A stretch of 40,866 bases of DNA from Lachnospiraceae bacterium (GCA_029063085.1 JAIDOW010000051.1:1-40866), one strand, 5' to 3'; counted from the stretch's first letter, positions 7,118 through 17,552 are shown. Notes: generated by a model from the letters alone, not told the origin. Numbers and translations: made by a program.

Positions 7118-9763
7118 CTATCGACCAAGCTGTGCAAGTCTTTCCTCCACCGTTTCCAGCATACCTGTATATTTTTCAAGCTTCTCTTTTTCCTCTGCGA
7201 TTTTAGCCTCGGGTGCCTTGCCTACAAAATTCGGATTATTTAACATTCCGTTACAACGTTTAATCTCACCCTCTAAACGCTTTTTCTCTTTTGCAAGACG
7301 TTCCTTTTCTTTCTCAATGTCCACAAGCTCTGCAAAAGGCATATAAACTACCGCATCATGGATTACCGCTGATACCGCATCCTCTGCAATTCCTGTCTTG
7401 TCTGCCTGCACTATTACCTCAGAAGCAAACCCTAAGGTTGCAAAGAAAACCTTTGCGTCCTCAAAAATATTTCGAACCTCTTCCTTTTCCGAAACCACAT
7501 AAACAGTTGCCTTTTTGCTGTTTGGCACATTCATTTCGGCACGGAGGTTACGGATTCCACGAACCGCCTCCTTAATAGTATCCACTGCCCTTTCATCCTC
7601 GGCAAAATTCCATTCTTCCTTAAATTCCGGCCAATCGGAAATCATTATGGATTCCTCGGCGTCCTGAAGGTTTGTGAAGATTTCCTCCGTCACGAATGGC
7701 ATATACGGATGAAGCAGCTTTAATGCATTGCCTAAAACGGTCTTAAGCGTCCACAAAGCGGCCCCCTTTGTCTCGTCCTCATCACTGTAAAGTCTCGGTT
7801 TTACCATTTCAATATACCAGTCACAGAATTCCTCCCAGATAAAGTCATATACCTTAGATGCTGCAATACCAAGTTCAAACTTATCAAGATTTTCTGTCAT
7901 ATCCTTGGCAAGCGTATTCACCTTAGATAAAATCCAGCGATCTGCTAACGTCAGCTTACCAAGTTCAATATCCGTTACATCTGCCTTTTCTATATTCATC
8001 ATAATGAAGCGGGAAGCATTCCAGACCTTGTTTGCAAAATTGCGGCTGGCTTCTACCCTCTCCCAGTAAAAACGCATATCATTTCCCGGTGCATTTCCTG
8101 TAATCAGTGTAAATCTTAAGGCATCTGCACCATATTTCTCAATAACCTCTAACGGATCAATTCCATTTCCTAAAGACTTAGACATTTTTCTTCCCTGATC
8201 ATCCCTTACCAGCCCATGGAATAATACAGTATGGAACGGCAGCTCTCCGGTCTGCTCCAACGAAGAAAATACCATACGGATTACCCAGAAGAAAATGATA
8301 TCATATCCCGTTACCAGTACATCAGTGGGGAAGAAATAATCCATTTCCTCTGTCTTCTCCGGCCAGCCTAAAGTCGAAAACGGCCATAGTGCGGAAGAAA
8401 ACCATGTGTCCAGTGTGTCCGGGTCCTGCTTCATATTGGAAGAACCACATTTGGGACAGCTGCATACTGCCTCTTTGGACACGGTAATCTCATTACAATC
8501 CTGACAATAATATGCAGGAATCCGGTGCCCCCACCAGAGCTGGCGGGATACGCACCAGTCACGGATATTTTCAAGCCAGTTGTAATAATTTTTATTCATG
8601 CGCTCAGGAATCAGCTTTAAATCGCCCTTCTTTACTGCCTCTAAAGCAGGCTTTGCCATTTCCTCCATCTTTACAAACCACTGAGGTTTTATCAACGGTT
8701 CCACAGTTGTCTTACAGCGGTCATGGGTACCCACATTATGGCTGTGAGGAACAACCTTAACCAGCAATCCCTCTGCTTCCAAATCTGCAACCATTGCCTT
8801 ACGTGCTTCGTAACGATCCATTCCTGCGTACTTTCCGCCAAGGGAATTAATGGTCGCATCATCATTCATAATGTTAATTTCCTCTAAGTTATGGCGTTTA
8901 CCAACCTCAAAGTCATTAGGGTCATGCGCCGGAGTAATCTTCACACATCCGGTTCCGAATTCTTTATCTACATAAGGGTCTGCAACCACCGGAATCTCCC
9001 GGTCCGTAAGCGGCAGCTTTAACATCTTGCCAATAATATCCTGATATCTCTCATCCTCCGGATTCACCGCAACCGCAGTATCCCCTAATAAAGTCTCAGG
9101 ACGAGTAGTTGCTATCTCTACAAATCTGCCATCCTCACCGATAATCGGATAATTGATATGCCAGAAATTGCCGTCCTGATCCACATGCTCTACCTCGGCA
9201 TCGGAAATGGTCGTCTGGCACACCGGACACCAGTTAACGATACGGGAGCCTTTATAAATCCAGCCCTTTTCGTAGAGCTTGCAAAAGACCTCATTTACGG
9301 CATCATTGTTACCGTCATCCATGGTAAACCGCTCTCTGTCCCAATCCGCAGAAGAACCAAGCTTCTTTAACTGATTGATAATCCGTCCGCCATATTCATC
9401 CTTCCAATCCCATGCTTTCTCTAAAAACTCTTCCCGTCCGAGATCATCCTTATCAATCCCTTTTTCCTTCAGTGATTCAATAATCTTAACCTCTGTCGCA
9501 ATAGCCGCATGGTCAGTTCCCGGCTGCCACAATGCGTTATATCCCTGCATTCTTTTATAACGAATTAGAATATCCTGCATTGTATTATCTAATGCATGAC
9601 CCATATGCAGCTGACCAGTAATATTCGGCGGGGGCATTACAATAGTAAATGGTTTTTTACTGCGGTCAACTTCTGCATGGAAATATTTTTTGTCTAACCA
9701 GTTTTTGTAAATCCTGTCTTCAATCTCCGATGGGTTATAATTTTTTTCTAATTCTTTTGACAT
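7118..9763 (-). CDS. valS: Valyl-tRNA synthetase
   Basis: This class Ia enzyme joins valine to tRNA-Val in the cytosol. The HIGH-type motif is seen in [18 protein letters not shown] (near residue 45), and KMSKSLGNG is present in the catalytic core. Paired CxxC motifs (CPVC; CQDC with CPKC) are zinc-binding candidates, and [11 protein letters not shown] is typical of the family. The C-terminus (about 815-880) is a charged coiled-coil arm that binds tRNA. The length, about 881 residues, is normal. The start chosen is ATG 9763 (MSKELEKNY) because AAAGGAG lies just upstream; the frame opens eight codons earlier. A T-box leader with its own promoter controls the gene. Confidence 0.97.
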   Translation of the reverse strand: MSKELEKNYNPSEIEDRIYKNWLDKKYFHAEVDRSKKPFTIVMPPPNITGQLHMGHALDNTMQDILIRYKRMQGYNALWQPGTDHAAIATEVKIIESLKEKGIDKDDLGREEFLEKAWDWKDEYGGRIINQLKKLGSSADWDRERFTMDDGNNDAVNEVFCKLYEKGWIYKGSRIVNWCPVCQTTISDAEVEHVDQDGNFWHINYPIIGEDGRFVEIATTRPETLLGDTAVAVNPEDERYQDIIGKMLKLPLTDREIPVVADPYVDKEFGTGCVKITPAHDPNDFEVGKRHNLEEINIMNDDATINSLGGKYAGMDRYEARKAMVADLEAEGLLVKVVPHSHNVGTHDRCKTTVEPLIKPQWFVKMEEMAKPALEAVKKGDLKLIPERMNKNYYNWLENIRDWCVSRQLWWGHRIPAYYCQDCNEITVSKEAVCSCPKCGSSNMKQDPDTLDTWFSSALWPFSTLGWPEKTEEMDYFFPTDVLVTGYDIIFFWVIRMVFSSLEQTGELPFHTVLFHGLVRDDQGRKMSKSLGNGIDPLEVIEKYGADALRFTLITGNAPGNDMRFYWERVEASRNFANKVWNASRFIMMNIEKADVTDIELGKLTLADRWILSKVNTLAKDMTENLDKFELGIAASKVYDFIWEEFCDWYIEMVKPRLYSDEDETKGAALWTLKTVLGNALKLLHPYMPFVTEEIFTNLQDAEESIMISDWPEFKEEWNFAEDERAVDTIKEAVRGIRNLRAEMNVPNSKKATVYVVSEKEEVRNIFEDAKVFFATLGFASEVIVQADKTGIAEDAVSAVIHDAVVYMPFAELVDIEKEKERLAKEKKRLEGEIKRCNGMLNNPNFVGKAPEAKIAEEKEKLEKYTGMLETVEERLAQLGR

Positions 9764-9850
9764 GTTCTTTACTCCTTTCGCAAACACTTATATTTCGTTT
9801 GAGTTACGCTAAGGGCGATGAACAAAAGGAAATGCGGAGCAGTTTCCTAT

Positions 9851-9895
9851 GCATATAAAAAAGCCCTTATATCGATATATCATCGATATAAGGGC
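9851..9895 (-). terminator. T-box-controlled terminator
   Basis: GCCCTTATATCGAT (9863-9876) pairs perfectly with ATCGATATAAGGGC (9882-9895), loop of five bases. TTTTTT follows in the minus-strand transcript. It competes with the T-box antiterminator. Confidence 0.9.
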
Positions 9896-10189
9896 GAATC
9901 ATCGCGGTACCACCTTAATTTTTTCTCTTCCTATCCTATAACGGGGACGATGCCGTCATGACCTACACTCCGTACTTAGCGAGTTTTTTTGAGCTTAGTA
10001 CGAAAGCACACTTGCACACTTAGCAAAGTCCTTTTGAGTTTGGTGGGCATAGTGTTTCATTCATTTCTCAGTCATGCAGTTCAAAAGCTACCTTCAACGT
10101 CTTCTTCTTGAAATAATCTCTCAGCCGGTGAATTATTCTCTCTGGCAAGGAATAACGTCTACTCCTCTTTCTCACAACCTTTAAAACTA
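9851..10189 (-). promoter_or_regulatory. T-box riboswitch leader of valS
   Basis: On the minus strand the leader contains the conserved T-box AAGGTGGTACCGCGAT (9901-9916). A terminator follows: a 14-bp stem (9863-9876 with 9882-9895), then six T's. Upstream, GAGGAGTAGA and GAGAGA elements fit Stem I. A GUA at 10090-10092 (AAGGTAGC) is a plausible valine specifier, but I cannot place it with certainty. Uncharged tRNA-Val should favour the antiterminator and so turn on valS. Confidence 0.92.
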
Positions 10190-10195
10190 GGTTTA

Positions 10196-10224
10196 ATAAT
10201 AAAATATAAGGATTAAAATGTCAA
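10196..10224 (-). promoter_or_regulatory. Promoter of the valS leader
   Basis: TTGACA (10219-10224), a 17-base spacer and TATTAT (10196-10201) on the minus strand. It sits just upstream of the T-box Stem I. Confidence 0.7.
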
Positions 10225-10312
10225 GGTTGAGTTTCCCTTTCCAATACTCATTCCTTGATCTTCTTATATGATACCATCTCTACAACGATCCGCATTTTAA
10301 CTTTACACAACA

Positions 10313-10344
10313 ATGGAGCCGTCACATGAAGTGAACAGCTCCAT
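10313..10344 (-). terminator. Hairpin downstream of the LRR surface protein gene
   Basis: ATGGAGC (10313-10319) pairs with GCTCCAT (10338-10344), with further partial pairing of TCAC/GTGA inside. It lies 13 bases after the stop codon. The following T-tract is weak. Confidence 0.45.
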
Positions 10345-10356
10345 ACTATTTAACAG

Positions 10357-13300
10357 CTATTTTTTAATGATTGTCTTTTTACCAACACCCTTTTTACGTA
10401 ATAACTTTTTATAAGCTGACAGTTTATTCTTTGGAACCTTGATAACTGCCTTTGAATTAATCCCTGTAAATGCTTTGCTTCCAACCTTCTTAGCAGTCAG
10501 CTTGCTGGTCTTAATCGTAATTTTCTTTAATTTCTTACAATTATAAAATGCTTTCTTCCCAATCTTATTTACCTTGGAAGGAATGGTAATGCTTGTAATC
10601 TTACCACAGTTATAAAATGCCTTATCGCCAATAACAGTTACATTCTTTCCAAGCTTCACGGTCTTTAATTTCTTACAGCCGCTAAATGCTTCCTCTCCAA
10701 TGGTCTTTATATTACTTCCAATGGTCACCTTTGTAATCTTCTGATTATTCTTAAATGCTGATTTTGCAATAGACGTAATAGTATATGTATTTCCGTCAAC
10801 CTTGAGTGTACCCGGAATCACCAGACTGCCTTTTGCATACTTTTTATCCACGGACAATAAAGTAGCATTTTTCTTGTCACCTTTTGTCACAGAAATCGTA
10901 ATGCCTGTCTTTTGATCATAACAGTTTATCTTATCCCCAGCACCGGCATCCGTTTTATCATCATCCTTTTCCCCATCTATATCATCCTTTGCTGGAATAC
11001 CATCCTGCCATTTATCTTCCCTGCCAGAGGCTGCGCTTCCAACATAAAAGGTGTACACTCTGCCAATAGATGGGTTATACTTTGGCCGAACCTCCACTTT
11101 TGCAACACCATCTGCTATAAAATTCAGACATCTGTTATCTGTAATTGTCACCACACTGCTGTTGCGTGAGATAATCTCCATCTCATCTAAATCTGCATTA
11201 GAAACATCATAACAATTGCATTCCAGGATGTCCCCTACTTTATAATTGCTCATACAGGCACTGTAATAATATGGATCATGATTTAAAGACCATGATATCC
11301 GATAGCTGGTTGGTACAGTTGCCATAAATACTTCATGACACTGCGGGCACTTCATTTTTACCTTTCCATCTGTCACTGTGTCATCTTCCATCACTCCATT
11401 TAAATCATGTGTAACGGTAATCTTCGCAGTTGTACTTGCCGCCAGATAGTTTTCCGTTTCCCTTGCCTGAACCGTAATAACGGCTGTTCCGGCTGAAACA
11501 CCTGAAATAACACCGTTGGCATCTACCGTTGCTACAGATGGATTATCTGATGTATAAATATAATCACCACCACCCACAGAAGAGGCATAATATATATCAG
11601 TTGTCTCCTGCTCCATAATACTGCTTTTTCCAAGATAAGCACTTAAACTCCGTTTTGCTTTTGCAATAGTAAAGTTTGTAGAAATATGCCCAGTATACGA
11701 ACCGATACCCATAACTGTCACGGTAGCGGTACCCGCATTTACATTATCCGAATAATTCACAATATAATCTTCATTTACTGTTAATGTCTGGTCATCTAAA
11801 GTGATTGTGACTGCCGGTGTAATGTCCGAACCTGTATAAGTATAACTGTCCTGTTCCAAAGTAATCTCTGCTTCTGCAATGGAACCCGTTTCTGTTCCTG
11901 CCCATGCTGACCAGGTGATGGTCCCGTCATGGTCCGTCAGCACATCCTCCGTCCATGTAGCATTCCCCTCCGGATAATAGGCATCTGCTGTACAGTAATA
12001 AAAAACTCTGTCATAAAATGCACCATCTATCGTTTCTCCAAACGTCGGTGCATCTCCCATAAAATAAATGTGCTTTAACTTACTGCAATAACTAAATGCA
12101 TATGCCCCCAACGCTTTCACGGAAGCCGGTATCCGAACTACTGAAAGGGAAGTGTCAGACCGGAAACAGTGAGCACCAATCGAAGTAAGACCGTTACCTT
12201 CAAAAGTAATACCGGATAAACCTGAACAATTACCAAATGCCCCTTCTCCCATTTCTTCGACAGAGGCCGGAATCGTAATACTCTGTATATTCGTATTATA
12301 GTAAAAAGCATAATCTGCGATCTTCGTTACCGTGGCCGGAATCGTAATCCGGCTTGCTACCGGGCAGGTCACTAAAGTCTTTCCGTCCTTACTGTAAATC
12401 GCCTGGTCAATCACCTGGTAGCTTGTACTGCCACTGGCAATAGAAATATTTGTAAGCCCCTTACAGCTGGAAAAAATCGAATTGCCAATAGAAGTGACAG
12501 AGTCCGGAATTTCAATACTGGTCAGATTGCTACAGCTGCTAAATGCAAAATCACCGATACTTGTCAAGGTATCCGGTAATATAATCTCTGAGAATTTGGT
12601 ATTACTAAAGGCACTTTTATAAATTCCGGTAACTGTCTTTCCATTGATCGTATCCGGAACCTCCAGTACACCGGTAGTATCATCACCATCATACTGATAA
12701 ACTGTAAGACCATTTGATAATGAATAATAGCTGAATAAAGAATTTCTTACAGTAACGTCATAAGGACGGTATCCCTGGTCATTTTTAGACATGCTATACC
12801 CAGCTTCAATCTCGTAATAAATACCGTTTAACTCTGCCATCGCATTCATGTGTCCACTGCCTGCTCCCGGATCCTTATTGCCGTTTCTTGACCAAGCCTT
12901 AATACCCAGCTTATTACACAAATTAACAATTGCAGATGTACTCGCCCAACAATCTCCACCACCATATATGATCATGGAATACACGCTGGAATATGATACA
13001 GAATAATCATAACTGGCTGGAAATTTAGCAACCGCTTCCATAATCTCGTAGTCCGTCATACTCTCTTTCACATTCTTGGAAAGATACGCATCCATAATCT
13101 CGTCACCATAGGTTATGGCATAGTCCTTCACATGTACGGTTATGGTGTAGGATTTATTGGACGTCTTTGCTATAATTTTAGTGTCTCCTGCACTTATCGT
13201 ATAATAATCATAGTCCTGACCCTCAGGAACAGAAGCACTATAACCGGGATACCTTTTCCAATATGTATATTTGGGGGTAACACGACCATCCACCGAAACC

Positions 13301-13545
13301 TTTGCAGAACTCCCGCTGGAAATACTGTAGGTAACATTCGTTCCTTCTCCAATCGTAAGCTGATGGCTTTGAGACAGACTATCTGGAATTGCTAATTTCT
13401 CAAGATAGGTGCTATTCAACCCATAGATCGTAACCTCCTGATCTGCCTCTGCTGCCTGTGCGTGTACAGGACAAAATACAACTACATACAAAACAAAAAG
13501 AAATATGTACTTTTTCCACACCTTTGCTTTTTGTAAAATCTCCAT
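10357..13545 (-). CDS. Secreted BspA-like LRR protein with transglutaminase-like domain
   Basis: A signal peptide (residues 1-33, cut near AQA-AEA) marks this 1062-residue protein for export. A transglutaminase/cysteine-protease-like domain follows: GGGDCWASTSAI (Cys199), GSGHMNAMA (His232) and YYEIEA. Next come BspA-type LRR_5 repeats (about 300-500; motifs such as LTSIGDFAFSSCSNLTSI), then Ig-like stretches (one reads ATVDANGVISGVSAGTAVITV, Big2-like). A Cys-rich patch with CPQC (about 715) comes next, and a second LRR_5 block near the end (about 935-1010). There is no LPXTG; the basic C-terminus may bind the wall. Such proteins often act as adhesins. AAGGGG precedes the ATG, and a near-consensus promoter lies at 13585-13613. 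Enzyme activity is not proven by sequence. Confidence 0.85.
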   Translation of the reverse strand: MEILQKAKVWKKYIFLFVLYVVVFCPVHAQAAEADQEVTIYGLNSTYLEKLAIPDSLSQSHQLTIGEGTNVTYSISSGSSAKVSVDGRVTPKYTYWKRYPGYSASVPEGQDYDYYTISAGDTKIIAKTSNKSYTITVHVKDYAITYGDEIMDAYLSKNVKESMTDYEIMEAVAKFPASYDYSVSYSSVYSMIIYGGGDCWASTSAIVNLCNKLGIKAWSRNGNKDPGAGSGHMNAMAELNGIYYEIEAGYSMSKNDQGYRPYDVTVRNSLFSYYSLSNGLTVYQYDGDDTTGVLEVPDTINGKTVTGIYKSAFSNTKFSEIILPDTLTSIGDFAFSSCSNLTSIEIPDSVTSIGNSIFSSCKGLTNISIASGSTSYQVIDQAIYSKDGKTLVTCPVASRITIPATVTKIADYAFYYNTNIQSITIPASVEEMGEGAFGNCSGLSGITFEGNGLTSIGAHCFRSDTSLSVVRIPASVKALGAYAFSYCSKLKHIYFMGDAPTFGETIDGAFYDRVFYYCTADAYYPEGNATWTEDVLTDHDGTITWSAWAGTETGSIAEAEITLEQDSYTYTGSDITPAVTITLDDQTLTVNEDYIVNYSDNVNAGTATVTVMGIGSYTGHISTNFTIAKAKRSLSAYLGKSSIMEQETTDIYYASSVGGGDYIYTSDNPSVATVDANGVISGVSAGTAVITVQARETENYLAASTTAKITVTHDLNGVMEDDTVTDGKVKMKCPQCHEVFMATVPTSYRISWSLNHDPYYYSACMSNYKVGDILECNCYDVSNADLDEMEIISRNSSVVTITDNRCLNFIADGVAKVEVRPKYNPSIGRVYTFYVGSAASGREDKWQDGIPAKDDIDGEKDDDKTDAGAGDKINCYDQKTGITISVTKGDKKNATLLSVDKKYAKGSLVIPGTLKVDGNTYTITSIAKSAFKNNQKITKVTIGSNIKTIGEEAFSGCKKLKTVKLGKNVTVIGDKAFYNCGKITSITIPSKVNKIGKKAFYNCKKLKKITIKTSKLTAKKVGSKAFTGINSKAVIKVPKNKLSAYKKLLRKKGVGKKTIIKK

Positions 13546-13584
13546 CCAACCGTCCCCTTTTCATATTGAAACTTTTTTACTTTA

Positions 13585-13613
13585 ATTATACTATAATACA
13601 CTTATAAGTCCAA
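13585..13613 (-). promoter_or_regulatory. Promoter of the LRR surface protein gene
   Basis: TTGGAC (13608-13613), 17 bases, TATAAT (13585-13590) on the minus strand, about 40 bases before the ATG. Confidence 0.7.
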
Positions 13614-13688
13614 GCTATTTTACTTACAATTGTTACCATCTGCCTATCCTAAAGCTGATACTCAAGTCTGGCACATGCAAAGCTTAAC

Positions 13689-14435
13689 TTAAAGTAGTGA
13701 TATTTTAGACGACAGCTTTTTCTTTATCTGACACGTCTTATCCTTACAGTGTTCACATTGCAGCGTTTGATTGGAGCCGCTCCAGAACCGTTCAGGATGC
13801 TTTGCATAAATAACTTCCCAGTGAATCAGCACCACACAGGAGGTAAAAAACAAACTCCAGCTGAAAAAATTCCGGATAAACAGCATAGGGGTAAACATCA
13901 TAAAATGTCCCCAGTCATAAATGCGACAGTTAATACAGCATTTATTCTTCATGATAACCGACTGAAACGGACAGTAAAACAATATGCAGATATAGTCACA
14001 TAAAAAATAAAATACCGTCAGCATCAGCAAATCTGCATTGTCAAGAATATGTACCAGATATAAAAAGCCAAATATGGCATTAAAGATCAGCCATACCAGC
14101 ATAACATTCCACGCCTTTATATTCTGCTCCCGCACAAAACGATATAATGCAAGCTCCGAATATCCTTTTACCTCCTGATACTGCTCCGGCTCTGCTTTAC
14201 GAAGTGCCATAGTCAGTTTATCCATAGGAAAAATATGTGTAACCATCATAAGCATAAAAACCATCCACAAGGCATGAAGCGGTGTAATTCCAAGCCATAT
14301 GGACTGGGTCATCAGATCACAAAGCAAATCCTTATGTAACACATAAAAAATGAAGACTACTATAAAAATTAATATTCTGATCGCTAACTTCAGCATATAA
14401 CGGTTCATCATCTTCGTTCGAATAAATCCTGGCAT
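13689..14435 (-). CDS. Polytopic membrane protein with paired cysteines
   Basis: This 248-residue protein has about five or six hydrophobic helices. Two Cys clusters stand out: CCINCR, followed by YDWGHFMMFTPML, and CEHCKDKTC near the C-terminus. They suggest a metal or redox site on the cytosolic side. ATG with GAGGTG nine bases upstream. I do not recognise a named family. It is probably transcribed alone; the gene downstream (13545) has its own promoter. Confidence 0.7.
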   Translation of the reverse strand: MPGFIRTKMMNRYMLKLAIRILIFIVVFIFYVLHKDLLCDLMTQSIWLGITPLHALWMVFMLMMVTHIFPMDKLTMALRKAEPEQYQEVKGYSELALYRFVREQNIKAWNVMLVWLIFNAIFGFLYLVHILDNADLLMLTVFYFLCDYICILFYCPFQSVIMKNKCCINCRIYDWGHFMMFTPMLFIRNFFSWSLFFTSCVVLIHWEVIYAKHPERFWSGSNQTLQCEHCKDKTCQIKKKLSSKISLL

Positions 14436-14530
14436 TGTGTTTTCACCTCTGACCTTTTTATCTATTGTGCAATTCCATTTTATCCATCATACACCCCAGC
14501 GTCGGAAAAAGTAAACCGATTTTTCATATA

Positions 14531-14560
14531 TTGTCATAATCTGAATATTTTCCATATTAT
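14531..14560 (+). promoter_or_regulatory. Promoter for the small plus-strand gene
   Basis: TTGTCA (14531-14536), an 18-base spacer and TATTAT (14555-14560), about 60 bases upstream of the small ORF. Confidence 0.5.
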
Positions 14561-14622
14561 GGGTTCATACTATTCAGGAAACCGTTAATGGGGATTTACC
14601 TGTGAACAGAAAGGAAGTTTTT

Positions 14623-14805
14623 ATGAAGAAAAATAAGACAACAAACAATCAGCAGACAGATACCTTTTCAGACTGCCACAGACAGCAGAAGGATAAAAGA
14701 ACTGCTCAGGTTTCCGAAACCAATTCCGACGAGGATTCTTCCACATCCAAATATGTCGTGCAAAATGATGACAGGGAAAGAAGAGACGGTCCCGGAGGTA
14801 ATTAA
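14623..14805 (+). CDS. Small hydrophilic orphan protein (60 residues)
   Basis: The ORF begins MKKNKTTNNQQTD, with AAAGGAAG just upstream of ATG 14623; an earlier in-frame ATG at 14602 overlaps the ribosome site. The product is highly charged and rich in Asn, Gln, Asp, Ser and Lys, with no hydrophobic core, so it is likely disordered. A promoter-like sequence precedes it and a strong hairpin follows 75 bases later, which supports a real monocistronic gene. Function unknown. Confidence 0.5.
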   Translation: MKKNKTTNNQQTDTFSDCHRQQKDKRTAQVSETNSDEDSSTSKYVVQNDDRERRDGPGGN

Positions 14806-14879
14806 AACACCAATCCTCTGGTACAATAGGAGTTATCCCTATCCATGACCGTCACAATCAATATTTAAATCCACAAATA

Positions 14880-14931
14880 AAAATACACAAAAAGCTGACA
14901 TTTCCAATACTGCCTGCTTTTTGTGTATTTT
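14880..14931. terminator. Bidirectional terminator between the small gene and the ABC operon
   Basis: AAAATACACAAAAAGC (14880-14895) and GCTTTTTGTGTATTTT (14916-14931) form a perfect 16-bp stem with T's on both strands. It serves the plus-strand small gene and the minus-strand ABC operon. Confidence 0.8.
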
Positions 14932-14955
14932 TTGCTATACTCTTTTAAACTGTTT

Positions 14956-15720
14956 TTACTGTGCCGTCCACAATCCTCTCTTTGTCAGCAGCCGTTTCTC
15001 AATCACGGAAAAGATACATTTATCAATAACGATACCTACAATTACGATAACCAGCATAACCAGCATGACCTGATTAATATCAGCCAGATCCCGCCCCATG
15101 ATCAAGGTTTGACCAAGTCCGATGGAGGTAGTCATGACTTCTCCCGCCATCAATGCTCTCCATGCAAAGGACCACCCCTGTTTAAGCCCGGATACCAGCT
15201 CCGGCAGACTCGCGGGAAGTATGACATGCCAGTAAAGCTGCCTTTTTCCTGCTCCCATGGTCAATGCCGCTTTCAAATAAATAGGCTGTACATTCTTAAT
15301 TGCATTATCTACTGCAATCGCAATACTAAAGGCGGCCCCCATCACAACAACAAATAAAATTGCCTGAGTAGACAGACCAAACCACAGAATGGAAAAAGGA
15401 ACCCAGCAGACACTGGGGAGAGTCTGTACTCCCAACACTACAGGCTTCAGGTTCTTTTGCAGGTATTTGAAATGGTTCATTATAAGTCCCAGAATCAGAC
15501 CAATGACAACAGCTATTAGGTAACCGGCTATCCCCCTTAGCAGGGAATTTCCAGTCGCCTCTAACAGTGTTCCGTTACTGCAAAGCTCAATAAACCGCTC
15601 CCCGACACCGATTGGGGAAGGAACTGAATACGGCTTGCAAAGGGCAAGCAGGTCAACACTGACCCAGTAAAAGCCCTGCCAAACTGCAATTAATATACAT
15701 AAGAAAATAATAACTCCCAA
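14956..15720 (-). CDS. ABC transporter permease, SsuC/TauC type
   Basis: A 254-residue inner-membrane permease with about six helices. It has the BPD_transp_1 coupling motif region around MGAGKRQLYWHVILPASLPELVSGLKQG, near residues 155-185. This is the form found in sulfonate/nitrate/taurine importers. It would dimerise and couple to the ATPase encoded upstream. The start is TTG at 15720, directly after the ATPase stop (TAATTG); GGGGAGG lies nine bases before it and no other start fits. A strong terminator ends the operon. Substrate class is inferred from the family. Confidence 0.88.
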   Translation of the reverse strand: MGVIIFLCILIAVWQGFYWVSVDLLALCKPYSVPSPIGVGERFIELCSNGTLLEATGNSLLRGIAGYLIAVVIGLILGLIMNHFKYLQKNLKPVVLGVQTLPSVCWVPFSILWFGLSTQAILFVVVMGAAFSIAIAVDNAIKNVQPIYLKAALTMGAGKRQLYWHVILPASLPELVSGLKQGWSFAWRALMAGEVMTTSIGLGQTLIMGRDLADINQVMLVMLVIVIVGIVIDKCIFSVIEKRLLTKRGLWTAQ

Positions 15721-16464
15721 TTAAATTGCCTCCCCTCTGATTTCCTCTAAAATCCGATGCCTGAGCTCTACAAACTCCGGAGAATACACATGCCGTGGTC
15801 GCTCCAGACCAATTTCCACAATGTCCATTTCCTTCTCTAATCCGGGAGTGAGCACCACTACACGGTCGCCCAGATACACTGCCTCTTCCACACTATGGGT
15901 AATAAACAAAATGGTTCGTTTCGTCTCCATCCATATCCTTTGAAGCTCTTCTCTTAAACGATTTGACGTCTGTTTATCCAGTGCCGAAAACGGTTCATCC
16001 ATCAGCAATACCGACGAATCCATGGTGAGTGCCCTTGCCAGTGCCGTTCTCTGCCGCATACCGCCGGAAATCTGGTGAATCGGATAATCACGATATTCCG
16101 ATAAATTTACCATTTCCAGATAATGCATTGCTTTTTCTTCCTGTTCCTCTTTTGATGCACCCGCCAGCTTTAAGCCGAATTTTACATTTTCAATTACATT
16201 GAGCCATGGATAAAGACCATGCTCCTGAAACATTACGGTCCGGTCAGCACCAGGACCGGTAATCTCCTTTCCGTCTAAAAGGATTTGTCCACTGGTGGGG
16301 GCAATCAGACCTGCAACAAGGTTAAGCAGCGTACTTTTTCCACAGCCGGAAGCGCCAACGATACAAACAAATTCTCCTGACTGTACCTCCAGATTAATTT
16401 CATTTAAGGTTGCATTTTCACTGTTATCAAAATGCTTGCAAAGATTTTTTATCACTAAAGACAT
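15721..16464 (-). CDS. ABC transporter ATP-binding protein, SsuB/TauB type
   Basis: A 247-residue ATPase with Walker A GASGCGKST (37-45), signature ISGGMRQR, Walker B SVLLMDEPFSALD and a switch His in FITHSVEEA. The wording MFQEHGLYPWLNV around the Q-loop is typical of the nitrate/sulfonate/taurine group. It powers import by the permease encoded next to it. The gene lies 12 bases after the binding-protein gene in one operon. Confidence 0.92.
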   Translation of the reverse strand: MSLVIKNLCKHFDNSENATLNEINLEVQSGEFVCIVGASGCGKSTLLNLVAGLIAPTSGQILLDGKEITGPGADRTVMFQEHGLYPWLNVIENVKFGLKLAGASKEEQEEKAMHYLEMVNLSEYRDYPIHQISGGMRQRTALARALTMDSSVLLMDEPFSALDKQTSNRLREELQRIWMETKRTILFITHSVEEAVYLGDRVVVLTPGLEKEMDIVEIGLERPRHVYSPEFVELRHRILEEIRGEAI

Positions 16465-16476
16465 TCTGTCCCTCCA

Positions 16477-17454
16477 CTATTTGGCAAACAAAGTGCTCTC
16501 CTCCGGCACCTCATCAATAAACTTCTGTGCTTTGCTGATTGCTGCAAATCCCATTACCGACTCTTTATTCAACTCCGTCTGAACTCCAATCCGCTCAAAT
16601 GCCTCCTTAATAATACTTTCACTTAAGGATTTACCGGTAGCACTCTCTAATTCCGCATTGATACTTTTTAAAGAATTATCCCTGTCATCTTTTATTTTAG
16701 ATGTTGCCGCTTCATGCTCCTGTAAAAATTTCTCAACCAATTCCGGATGTTCTTCCATAAACTCTTTTCTGACCACGACTACAGCTACATCATATTGTCC
16801 GTCCATATATATTTTGTCATAATCTAATAAAATCTCGGAACCCTGCTCCAATAAAGTTGCTCCCCACGGTTCCGGCACCAGTGCAGCATCTATATCTCCG
16901 CGTTCCATCGTATTGGCAACATCCGCATTGGCAACTGCACTGACCGTAACGTCTCCACCATCCGTAACAGGCTTCAATCCGTTTTCTTCTAAAAGATGAA
17001 GCAGGCATAAATGCTGGGTATTTCCGATTTGAGGAATCGCCACATTTTTACCGGATAAATCTGCCACGCTGTTAATTCCGGAATCCTTTCCCGTAATCAG
17101 GATCGCACCTCCTTTGGTTGCACTTGATAGTATTACCACATCTCCCTGAGATTTCACATTTGCACTGATGGCAGGCACTGGTCCGATATATCCGATATCA
17201 ATATCACCGGAAAAAAGAGCCTCCACCTCAGCAGGTCCTGCATTAAATGCTGTCCATTTTACCTGAACATCTTCTCCAAACGCTTCCTCCAGGCTTCCCT
17301 CTGATTTCATGAGAAGTGCCTGTGGATGTGTTACGTTATTAAAATAACCTATATTAACTTCTGTTTCCCCGCTCTTTGAACCATTTCCACATCCCGTCAC
17401 TGCTGCTGTCAATATCAATGTTCCCGTTAATAATAATTTTTTCCACATCTTCAT
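16477..17454 (-). CDS. ABC substrate-binding lipoprotein, SsuA/NMT1-like
   Basis: The 325-residue protein has a lipoprotein signal (VTG-C, Cys22), so it is anchored outside the membrane. The mature part matches the two-lobed SsuA/TauA/NMT1 type: GYFNNVTHPQALLMKSEGSLEE at the start, SGDIDIGYIGPVPAISA, then the VADLSGKNVAIPQIGNTQH hinge segment and DAALVPEPWGATLL. It should bind an aliphatic sulfonate, taurine, nitrate or thiamine-precursor-like solute. No sulfonate monooxygenase is nearby, as expected for an anaerobe. It is first in the operon, and the promoter region holds two LacI-type operators. Confidence 0.88.
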   Translation of the reverse strand: MKMWKKLLLTGTLILTAAVTGCGNGSKSGETEVNIGYFNNVTHPQALLMKSEGSLEEAFGEDVQVKWTAFNAGPAEVEALFSGDIDIGYIGPVPAISANVKSQGDVVILSSATKGGAILITGKDSGINSVADLSGKNVAIPQIGNTQHLCLLHLLEENGLKPVTDGGDVTVSAVANADVANTMERGDIDAALVPEPWGATLLEQGSEILLDYDKIYMDGQYDVAVVVVRKEFMEEHPELVEKFLQEHEAATSKIKDDRDNSLKSINAELESATGKSLSESIIKEAFERIGVQTELNKESVMGFAAISKAQKFIDEVPEESTLFAK

Positions 17455-17552
17455 TTTTAATTCCCTCTCTTTATATACTTATGATTGTTTCATTTACAGC
17501 TGTCTTATTCATTTAATTTACTATTTTTTCTCCTTTCTGAAAACCATCATTA

